DNA of 27,010 nt from Bacteroidota bacterium (lineage in GTDB: Bacteria; Bacteroidota; Ignavibacteria; SZUA-365; JAADGX01), in NCBI GenBank assembly GCA_027021285.1, contig JALUUP010000468.1, positions 1-27,010 on the forward strand. Reading direction: 5' to 3'. The translations under genes and the position numbers were made by a program. Below are positions 9,016-15,064 of the stretch, piece after piece (position 1 is the first letter of the stretch; every line of letters starts with the position of its first letter). A model generated the notes under the pieces. The model was not told the origin of the DNA and did not search any database. It saw only the letters and a list, made by a program, of their open reading frames with translations.

Positions 9016-9363
9016 ATGAAAGAAGTAAAAGCATATGTACGACTTGCCATAGTGCATAAAGTGATTGAAGCTTTGAAACTAAAGGGATATTGCTGTATGA
9101 CGGTCATCAATGTTTCCGGCATCGGCCAGTTTGTTAATACAAAGGATTGGAAATACTCGATGGAGTACATCGAAAAGATGTCGAAAATGGCTAAAATCGA
9201 ACTCGTGTGCAGCGATAATGTCGCTGACGAAATCGTACGGATCATCCAGGAAAACGGATGCACGCATCAGCGAGGCGATGGAATTATCTTTGTATCGAAT
9301 GTCGAGCGCGCGGTGAAAATTCGTACTGGTGAAGAAGGCGATACGGTATTACAACATAAATGA
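9016..9363 (+). CDS. PII-like signalling protein of the Cus-associated group (PII-NG)
   Basis: Small PII-superfamily protein (115 aa). It starts MKEVKAYVR like PII and keeps the B-loop GDG (here HQRGDGIIFV) and the C-terminal KIRTGEEG nucleotide/C-loop motif. The T-loop is the normal length but the uridylylated Tyr51 of GlnB is replaced by Lys, with a Tyr one residue later, and the TGKIGDG segment reads THQRGDG. A PII subgroup without the classical signature, encoded beside CusABC pumps (PII-NG), is described; this fits it. An ATG at 8962 is in frame but would sit within about 11 bases of the predicted transcription start; ATG 9016 has GAGAGGG 7 bases upstream and matches the family N-terminus. 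It probably acts by contact with the pump or a membrane partner in response to nucleotide; not demonstrated. Confidence 0.88.
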   Translation: MKEVKAYVRLAIVHKVIEALKLKGYCCMTVINVSGIGQFVNTKDWKYSMEYIEKMSKMAKIELVCSDNVADEIVRIIQENGCTHQRGDGIIFVSNVERAVKIRTGEEGDTVLQHK

Positions 9364-9409
9364 AAGATACTTTCCAAGGTGATTCAACGTAGTTGTTGAT
9401 GGAATAGCC

Positions 9410-9889
9410 ATGAATAAGCAAGACAAAAATACCACAGAGAACGAGAGCAATGCCGATATCAAGGTCCCTCGACGCTCTGTTTTGGAATTTCTTCTCAGTT
9501 TTTCAGCCAGTGCGGTTGTGTTATCCATTATCTATCCCGTGGTGAAATACTTGATACCGCCAAAAAGCAGAGAACCGGTCACAAATTTTGTGAAGGCGGC
9601 AAAAGTCGGCGACCTGAAGCCAAACAGTGGATTGATTTTCCGGTTTGGAAATGAGCCGGGCATTCTGATCGACACGCCGCAAGGCGAGTTAAAGGCATTC
9701 ACTGCTGTGTGCACTCATCTGGGATGCACGGTACAGTATCGATCGGACCTTCAGCACATCTGGTGTGCATGCCATAACGGACATTACGATTTAAATGGAA
9801 TCAACATTGCCGGACCACCGCCGCGACCGCTCGAGGAATATGATGTCCAGGTGAAAGGTGATGAGATCTTTGCACAGAAACGTCAATGA
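9410..9889 (+). CDS. Membrane-anchored Rieske [2Fe-2S] protein
   Basis: Rieske iron-sulfur protein (159 aa) of the QcrA/PetC type. A twin-arginine motif (PRRSVLEFL, R21-R22) precedes one hydrophobic helix (about 26-48), so it is probably a Tat-exported, N-anchored protein facing the periplasm. The cluster ligands are C101 and H103 in CTHLGC and C119 and H122 in CACH; C106 and C121 can form the stabilising disulfide, so the site is complete. Such proteins normally work in cytochrome bc complexes, but no cytochrome b or c gene is nearby; it sits 46 bases after the PII-like gene. The upstream ribosome site is weak. It may pass electrons to or from copper species or simply be a stray bc-complex subunit; its role here is unknown. 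Confidence 0.9.
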   Translation: MNKQDKNTTENESNADIKVPRRSVLEFLLSFSASAVVLSIIYPVVKYLIPPKSREPVTNFVKAAKVGDLKPNSGLIFRFGNEPGILIDTPQGELKAFTAVCTHLGCTVQYRSDLQHIWCACHNGHYDLNGINIAGPPPRPLEEYDVQVKGDEIFAQKRQ

Positions 9890-9994
9890 AACTACGAGCA
9901 TTCTATCCTGCATTTCCGCGACATGTGTGGAGATGTTCTGGACAAGGAATCTGAACGAACATTCACAAGAACACACTATCAAAGGAGATATATC

Positions 9995-10414
9995 ATGAAA
10001 AAGACAATTTTCATCGCGCTGTTTGCAACAGCTTTCGTGTTTTCTATTCCCGCCACGTCAATTGCCCAGGATGCATCGAACGGCCAGGTGGCTTCGAGCA
10101 ATGCAATGAACCATTCCGGTCACATGGATATGATGATGGATCAAATTGCAGGGAACAAAGAAATGCGAATGCAGATGATGAAGAAAATGATGACCAGGGC
10201 AAAAGGTGATACGGCGTCCATGAAGGAGATGTGCATGGCGATGATGAACGACAAGGACATGGGCCAAATGATGAAGAAGATGATGAGTAGCTCGAAAAAG
10301 ATGAACTGCGGCATGATGAAAGGAATGATGAGTGATTCGAAAAAAATGGACTGTGGCATGATGGGGAAGGGAGAAAAAAAGCACGACCATTCGAATCACA
10401 CGAAAGAAAATTGA
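9995..10414 (+). CDS. Secreted methionine-rich metal-binding protein
   Basis: Predicted periplasmic protein (139 aa) not assigned to a named family. Start ATG 9995 follows a strong AAAGGAGA site; the upstream in-frame extension is not protein-like. A signal peptide covers residues 1-24 (likely cut after SIA). The mature chain of about 115 residues has roughly 29 Met, many as MM, MxM or MMxxMM clusters, plus two CGMM motifs and a His-rich tail (KKHDHSNH). Thioether-rich chains of this kind bind Cu(I) and Ag(I), as do the SilE/PcoE-type buffers, although it is not clearly their homologue. Its place between the Cus pump and CopB genes supports a role as periplasmic Cu/Ag sponge. A 15-residue unit is tandemly duplicated near the C-terminus. 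Confidence 0.85.
   Translation: MKKTIFIALFATAFVFSIPATSIAQDASNGQVASSNAMNHSGHMDMMMDQIAGNKEMRMQMMKKMMTRAKGDTASMKEMCMAMMNDKDMGQMMKKMMSSSKKMNCGMMKGMMSDSKKMDCGMMGKGEKKHDHSNHTKEN
10280..10369 (+). repeat. 45-bp tandem duplication inside the Met-rich gene
   Basis: Two in-frame 15-codon units, 10280-10324 and 10325-10369. They encode MMSSSKKMNCGMMKG and MMSDSKKMDCGMMGK. Most differences are silent or conservative, so the duplication is fairly recent or under selection to keep the CGMM metal motif. Confidence 0.9.
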
Positions 10415-10429
10415 CTCTGGTATGTTGAC

Positions 10430-10471
10430 GGGGGTGGTGTATCCCGACGATACGGTACCCCCTGTTCTTTT
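10430..10471 (+). terminator. Intrinsic terminator between the Met-rich and YHS genes
   Basis: A 14-bp stem (10430-10443 with 10449-10462; one G/G mismatch, two G-U pairs) beginning GGGGGT and ending ACCCCC, with loop CCGAC, is followed by TGTTCTTTT (10463-10471). It should end or attenuate transcription from the sigma-54 promoter. The next gene starts at 10503, so it would need readthrough or its own promoter. Confidence 0.7.
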
Positions 10472-10502
10472 AAAAACTGGTTACGTTAAAAAGGAGATTA
10501 TC

Positions 10503-10721
10503 ATGTATAGAGACCCCGTATGTGGGAAAAAAGTGAATCCGAACACTGCGTATATGAAAGCGAGTTACGGAGGAAATGTGTATTATCTTTGTTGTCCTCT
10601 GTGCCAGAAATCCTTCGAACGGGAACCTGAAAAATATGCCGTGAACGGCGCGGGCAGTAAGAAGAAAAAATACCCGAAACATCCAAGGAAGCATTCTCGT
10701 CATCGGGGAAGAGGCGCATGA
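10503..10721 (+). CDS. Small YHS-domain metal-binding protein
   Basis: A 72-residue protein that is almost entirely one YHS domain: DPVCGKKV at 4-11 with C7, then C30, C31 and C34 in YYLCCPLC, and the closing FEREPEKY. YHS domains occur in copper ATPases and resistance proteins and bind metal through these cysteines. There is no signal peptide, so it is probably cytoplasmic. The C-terminal tail (about 50-72) is strongly basic with His (KKKKYPKHPRKHSRHRGRG). ATG 10503 is used because AAGGAG lies just before it; the in-frame upstream stretch runs through the terminator. Likely a metal chaperone for the CopB ATPase downstream; inferred. Confidence 0.85.
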   Translation: MYRDPVCGKKVNPNTAYMKASYGGNVYYLCCPLCQKSFEREPEKYAVNGAGSKKKKYPKHPRKHSRHRGRGA

Positions 10722-10824
10722 CCACGACGATCAGCGGCAGCGTCCGTCAATTGAATTGGCAAATATCGATGCTTGAATGCTCCGGTTTAACATTACACCT
10801 TATCGCTAAGCCAAGAGGCATAAT

Positions 10825-11289
10825 ATGAATTTGCTCCATCCGATGATCATTCATTTTCCCGTCGCATCGCTGTTGATTGCGCTTTTCCTGGAGGCGCTGT
10901 TTGTTTTCACCAGGCGGGATGTTTTCAAGGCGTCCGCAATAATATTGTTGCACATCAGTGCTCTTACGGCCATCCTTGCAGTGGCGACGGGGTACATTGC
11001 GTCGGATGCGCTTGGTCACGACGCTCCGGGGCATGATCTGGTCCACCAACATCGCGACGTGATGCTGGTTGTGAGTATCGTTCTGGTTATCTTGAGTGCC
11101 ATGGTGTTCAAGATAAAAGCGATTCGTGAAGGGGGCCTCAGGAAATGGCTGCTTCCCGCTCTCCTGTTGGTGAGTGCTCTTCTCGTTTACGGTGCGGATA
11201 AAGGCGGACGGATGGTCTTTGAAAGTGGGGTCGGGGTCGAGACGAATGTAATAGAAAACACTCATCACGATTCCGATCACAGTCATTGA
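10825..11289 (+). CDS. DUF2231-like membrane protein with His-rich tail
   Basis: Inner-membrane protein (154 aa) with four predicted helices (about 6-28, 36-57, 80-97 and 106-124). The N-terminal LHPMIIHFPVAS block and the YGADKGGRMVFE stretch after helix 4 match the DUF2231 pattern, whose function is not established. A conserved-looking loop between helices 2 and 3 is rich in His and Asp (SDALGHDAPGHDLVHQH), and the C-terminus ends HHDSDHSH. These could bind metal. The start has AGAGG upstream. It lies 54 bases before the CopB ATPase gene and may supply or guard metal for it; this is inference from context. Confidence 0.8.
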   Translation: MNLLHPMIIHFPVASLLIALFLEALFVFTRRDVFKASAIILLHISALTAILAVATGYIASDALGHDAPGHDLVHQHRDVMLVVSIVLVILSAMVFKIKAIREGGLRKWLLPALLLVSALLVYGADKGGRMVFESGVGVETNVIENTHHDSDHSH

Positions 11290-11343
11290 TCGCTATATTA
11301 TTACTAACGGGATGCCACTTGAATACTTTAAAAGGGATTATTG

Positions 11344-13440
11344 ATGAATGAAATGAAATCTCCTGGCCAGCATCATCACGCACCACGCGATCATCATGCT
11401 GTTCATGGCGTGGAAAGTACAGGTCACACCGCCGATCATCACCACCCGGACGACCGAAGCAACGAACATAAGGGAAAAGCGCATCATGACCATGATCACC
11501 ATGCGCATATGATACGGGATTACCGGAAGCGGTTTTGGATTGCGCTCATTCTGACCATTCCGATACTGCTTCTTTCACCCATGGTCCAGTCGCTGCTTGG
11601 CCTGCGATCCCTGGGGTTCTCGGGCGATATTTACGTGCTGTTCCTTTTATCGACCCTCGTATTTTTCTATGGTGGTTATCCGTTTCTTAAGGGGATCGTC
11701 GAGGAGACGATAAAGAAAAAACCGGGAATGATGACGCTCATTGCGCTGGCGATAGGTGTAGCCTACTTTTACAGCAGCGTAGTCGTCTTCGGTCTTTCCG
11801 GAAAAGTCTTTTTCTGGGAACTCTCAACGCTGATCGACATCATGCTTCTTGGTCACTGGATTGAGATGAAATCCGTCATGGGAGCTTCCCGGGCACTAGA
11901 AGAGTTGGCCAAGCTGATGCCGTCCGAGGCGCACCTGATCCGCGAGGATGGAAATGTTGAAGATGTACCCTTGGAAAGCCTTGTTTCAGGCAATCGTGTC
12001 CTGATCAAGCCGGGTGAAAAAATTCCCGCGGACGGTACCGTCGTCAAGGGGGAATCGTCGGTGGATGAATCGATGCTGACGGGAGAGTCGGTACCGGTGG
12101 TCAAACGGACAGGTGAAAATGTCATCGGGGGTGGTATCAATGGAGAAGGATCCCTTGAAATTGAGGTAAAAAGAACCGGCAAGGAATCCTACCTTTCCCA
12201 AGTCATCAGCCTTGTCAAGGAAGCGCAGGAAAGTAAGTCGAAGACCCAGGACCTGGCGAATCGAGCGGCGCTCTGGTTGACGATTATCGCTATCGCTGGT
12301 GGAGTGATCACCTTGTTGGTCTGGTTATTGATCATGGATATGGATTTTGCGTTTGCACTCGAACGCACGGTGACCGTCATGGTCATTACATGCCCGCATG
12401 CTCTCGGGTTGGCGGTCCCGCTGGTTGTTGCGGTTTCGACGGCGTTATCCGCGCGGAACGGGTTGCTCATCCGGAATCGGGTAGCGTTTGAACGAGCGCG
12501 CAATATCCAGGCGATCATCTTCGATAAGACAGGAACGCTGACGCAAGGCAAGTTTGGAGTGACCGATGTTATCCCACTTCGCAATAGCAATGGAAAGGAA
12601 CAACTGGTGTTGTTTGCCGCCAGCGTGGAAGCGAATTCGGAACACCCGATAGCGAAAGGTATCGTATCGGCTGCGCGTGAAACGCTTCCCATTGAAGAAT
12701 TCAAAGCAATACCCGGCAAAGGTGCGGAAGCCAGGGTCCAAGGACGCCATGTGATGGTTGTGAGTCCCGGTTATTTACGTGAACAGGGGATCGAGTACGA
12801 AAGCGATGATATCCAGCGTCTGTTTTCCGAAGGCAAGACGGTGGTGTTCGTGCTCGTGGAAGGGGAATTGTTAGGAGCTATTGCTCTCGCAGACATGATT
12901 CGACCAGAATCGCGTCGTGCTATTGCCCGGTTGAAGGAGATGGGGATCAAGAGTATCATGCTCACCGGCGACAACAAGCAAGTTGCCGGGTGGGTAAGCC
13001 GCGAGCTGGAACTGGATGATTTCTTTGCCGAAGTATTACCCCATGAAAAAGCGCAAAGGGTAAAGGAAGTTCAATCCCGCGGAATGGTGGTGGCGATGAC
13101 CGGTGATGGTGTCAATGATGCGCCGGCCCTGGCCCAGGCCGATGTCGGGATTGCCATCGGGGCCGGTACCGACGTGGCTGTCGAAACCGCCGATATCGTC
13201 CTGGTTCGCAGCAATCCGCTCGATGTGGTTTCGATTATCCACCTTGCCGGGGCCACGTACAAAAAAATGATCCAGAATCTGTTGTGGGCGACAGGATATA
13301 ACGCCGTGGCAATTCCGTTGGCTGCCGGTGTCCTGTACAGTTATGGAATTTTGCTCAGCCCCGCTATGGGCGCCGTTCTTATGTCACTGAGTACGGTGAT
13401 CGTAGCCATCAACGCGAGATTCCTACGGGTTGAAAAGTAG
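11344..13440 (+). CDS. copB: CopB-type copper-exporting P1B-3 ATPase
   Basis: ATP-driven metal exporter in the inner membrane (698 aa). The first 55 or so residues contain about 17 His, as is usual for CopB, in place of the CxxC domains of CopA. The intramembrane metal site is CPH (350-352) rather than CPC. Other P-type motifs are present: TGES (246-249) in the actuator domain, the phosphorylated D394 in DKTGT, SEHPIAKG (the HP motif), MLTGDN and GDGVNDAPAL. The last helices carry YNAVAIPLAAG and MSLSTVIVAINA, the P1B-3 pattern linked to Cu(II)/Ag(I). ATG 11344 with AAGGG upstream is preferred over TTG 11341. Together with the Cus pump it would move copper from cytoplasm to periplasm and then outside. 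Confidence 0.96.
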   Translation: MNEMKSPGQHHHAPRDHHAVHGVESTGHTADHHHPDDRSNEHKGKAHHDHDHHAHMIRDYRKRFWIALILTIPILLLSPMVQSLLGLRSLGFSGDIYVLFLLSTLVFFYGGYPFLKGIVEETIKKKPGMMTLIALAIGVAYFYSSVVVFGLSGKVFFWELSTLIDIMLLGHWIEMKSVMGASRALEELAKLMPSEAHLIREDGNVEDVPLESLVSGNRVLIKPGEKIPADGTVVKGESSVDESMLTGESVPVVKRTGENVIGGGINGEGSLEIEVKRTGKESYLSQVISLVKEAQESKSKTQDLANRAALWLTIIAIAGGVITLLVWLLIMDMDFAFALERTVTVMVITCPHALGLAVPLVVAVSTALSARNGLLIRNRVAFERARNIQAIIFDKTGTLTQGKFGVTDVIPLRNSNGKEQLVLFAASVEANSEHPIAKGIVSAARETLPIEEFKAIPGKGAEARVQGRHVMVVSPGYLREQGIEYESDDIQRLFSEGKTVVFVLVEGELLGAIALADMIRPESRRAIARLKEMGIKSIMLTGDNKQVAGWVSRELELDDFFAEVLPHEKAQRVKEVQSRGMVVAMTGDGVNDAPALAQADVGIAIGAGTDVAVETADIVLVRSNPLDVVSIIHLAGATYKKMIQNLLWATGYNAVAIPLAAGVLYSYGILLSPAMGAVLMSLSTVIVAINARFLRVEK

Positions 13441-13742
13441 AAGGGATCACGATCAGTCGTTCACGGGGGTGATTGAAACGATTCCTTGCCATGTTTGGTT
13501 ATAGAGAGAACTTGTGACGGATGATATTTAGAAGGTTGCAGCCTGAAGGAGATTGTTGAAATGAATGCGTTGCCGATGCCTCGGGCTCATGCTGAGAACG
13601 GGCACTGAGAATAAACGTCGTGGTTGTCAGAGTACGCTGGTCAACTGCCAGGTTGTTTTATCAGTGTTGATATTATTCTGCAATTTCTTGCGAGATTCAA
13701 AATATATTCATCACTCACATCATTATTAAAAAGGAGAAATTC
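13441..13742 (+). other. 302-bp gap between copB and the lipoprotein gene
   Basis: No convincing gene, terminator or sigma-54 site was found. It holds one very short ORF with a good ribosome site (13561-13608, listed separately) and an AT-rich stretch (about 13665-13735) just before the AAAAAGGAG site of the next gene, where a promoter is likely but no clear -35/-10 pair could be fixed. Confidence 0.5.
13561..13608 (+). CDS. Possible 15-residue leader peptide
   Basis: ATG at 13561 is preceded 9 bases upstream by AAGGAG and encodes MNALPMPRAHAENGH before TGA. The peptide is too short to judge by coding signs and no hairpin that would make it an attenuator was found. It may be chance, or a remnant. 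Listed because the ribosome site is strong and the gap is otherwise empty. Confidence 0.2.
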   Translation: MNALPMPRAHAENGH

Positions 13743-14171
13743 ATGCGCAAAATATCCATCCTGTTGTTTACCGGTTTATTCTCACTGGTGTTACTTGCTG
13801 CGTGCAATAACGGGGATAAACAGGAACAAGCCGAGCAGCAGAGTGCGGTTACGCAAAGCAACGGTGAAGACCATATGCATGAAGGCAATGATAAAGACCA
13901 CATGCATGAAGGTGATATGGAGGGACACGAGGAGCAGATGACGGAATCATCCGAGTCCGAGCATGGTGATCCGGCTTGGGAGCGCACCGCTCCTGTGAAT
14001 GTCAAGGCGATCGATAAGGATGGCGACGGTTTCGTGTACCAGGACCAAATGGACTGGAACGTCATCGCCGACGAGGAAGGACGATGCCCCAAATGCGGAA
14101 TGCACCTTGAAAAAGTTTCGATAGCTGACGCGGAGAAGAATCTCAAGGATCACGGTTTCGAAGTTAAGTAG
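13743..14171 (+). CDS. Lipoprotein with heavy-metal-binding domain and His/Met repeats
   Basis: Predicted lipoprotein (142 aa): signal peptide with lipobox LAAC, lipid-modified C21. The next part is acidic, with a tandem 9-residue repeat DHMHEGNDK/DHMHEGDME (27-bp units 13869-13895 and 13896-13922) able to bind copper. The C-terminal third is a heavy-metal-binding domain like those in CusB (VYQDQMDWNV...CPKCGMHLEKV, with C115 and C118). AAAAAGGAG precedes the ATG. Probably an envelope-anchored metal buffer that may feed CusB, which carries the same domain. The family assignment is good, the transfer role is inferred. Confidence 0.85.
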   Translation: MRKISILLFTGLFSLVLLAACNNGDKQEQAEQQSAVTQSNGEDHMHEGNDKDHMHEGDMEGHEEQMTESSESEHGDPAWERTAPVNVKAIDKDGDGFVYQDQMDWNVIADEEGRCPKCGMHLEKVSIADAEKNLKDHGFEVK

Positions 14172-14302
14172 AACCGTCGTGTGAATTTTGGCGTCCGGAA
14201 TTGTCGTTTTCACGACATAGTCGTGGCGTACACGTTTTTATGTTCAAAAAGAACAAGCGATATCAACGCGTAAAACAAAACATCAACCATAGAGGAGTTA
14301 AC

Positions 14303-14806
14303 ATGAAAAAACTGATCTTTGCGCTCATGATTACCGTTGTTGCCAGCGGGATCGTAGTGGCGCAGTCAAACAACAGTGGCGATGATGCCGCTGCCGGCAA
14401 GTCCAAGAAAACCCAGATGATCTGTCCGGTCACCGGTGAAAAAGCGAGCAAAAACTATTCATATGAATACGAAGGCAAAACCTACAACTTCTGCTGCACC
14501 AAGTGCAAAGCAAAGTTTATCAAGAATCCGGAAAAGTATCTCAAGGGTGCGAAGAAAGGTCACGAGGGACATAAGCACAACGAAAAGATGAAAAGTCATG
14601 AAGGGCACAAGCACAATGGCGCGACGAAAATGAAATCGAAAGCAAGTGCCATGAACGTTGTCAATACCAACTGCCCGATTTCCGGGAAAAAAGTAAAGGA
14701 TGACGGCGGGACCTATATGTATAAGGGGAAGACCTATGGTTTCTGTTGCCCCGGTTGCATCGATGAGTTTAAAAAGGACCCTGAGAAGTACATCAAGAAG
14801 ATATGA
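14303..14806 (+). CDS. Exported protein with two YHS domains and a His linker
   Basis: A 167-residue protein with a signal peptide (1-20, cut near VVA-QS) and two YHS domains: residues 38-80 (C41; C64, C65, C68) and 121-163 (C124; C148, C149, C152), each ending NPEKY or DPEKY. The linker (86-106) is His/Lys-rich and contains HEGHKHN twice (bases 14561-14581 and 14597-14617). Start ATG 14303 has GAGGAG upstream; the in-frame extension to 14201 lacks protein-like character. Unlike the cytoplasmic single-YHS protein at 10503, this copy is secreted, so it should bind metal in the periplasm. It is the last gene before the terminator that closes the copper cluster. Confidence 0.87.
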   Translation: MKKLIFALMITVVASGIVVAQSNNSGDDAAAGKSKKTQMICPVTGEKASKNYSYEYEGKTYNFCCTKCKAKFIKNPEKYLKGAKKGHEGHKHNEKMKSHEGHKHNGATKMKSKASAMNVVNTNCPISGKKVKDDGGTYMYKGKTYGFCCPGCIDEFKKDPEKYIKKI

Positions 14807-14831
14807 TTTGAAGATGTATGTGTTTGGTCAG

Positions 14832-14862
14832 CGGGTGCGGTTCATGCCGTGCCCGTTTTTTT
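14832..14862 (+). terminator. Intrinsic terminator closing the copper cluster
   Basis: CGGGTGCGG (14832-14840) pairs with CCGTGCCCG (14847-14855) through seven Watson-Crick and two G-U pairs, with a 6-base loop TTCATG, and is followed by seven T (14856-14862). It lies 26 bases after the stop of the double-YHS gene. Confidence 0.88.
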
Positions 14863-15064
14863 GTTTCTACTTGCACGATTTCTCCCTTTCGATTATTTTC
14901 TTTTTGTCGTCATGTCTACGCATTCTTACGACACGAATCAATAACATTGCCCGCTGAAGAGGGGACGTTCCCTCTTGCAATTACATCATGCTGTTTCCCG
15001 TCGGTTCCGCTCCAGAGGGGAATCCGCTGTTATTCAATGTACCTGAAGCCGGAAGGGAGGTATC

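Noticed and set aside
10757..10773. TGGCA...TGC resembling a sigma-54 promoter before the DUF2231 gene
   Set aside because: GG and GC are 11 bases apart instead of the required 10.
14188..14206. TTGGCG...TTGT as a sigma-54 site before the double-YHS gene
   Set aside because: The invariant GC is absent and spacing is wrong.
14211..14225. CACGAC/GTCGTG hairpin as terminator before the double-YHS gene
   Set aside because: Six pairs only, with the T-run displaced by about nine bases.
14957..14976. 8-bp hairpin before the T9SS protein gene as a terminator
   Set aside because: No T-run follows; loop and stem are short, and the real terminator is upstream at 14832-14862.
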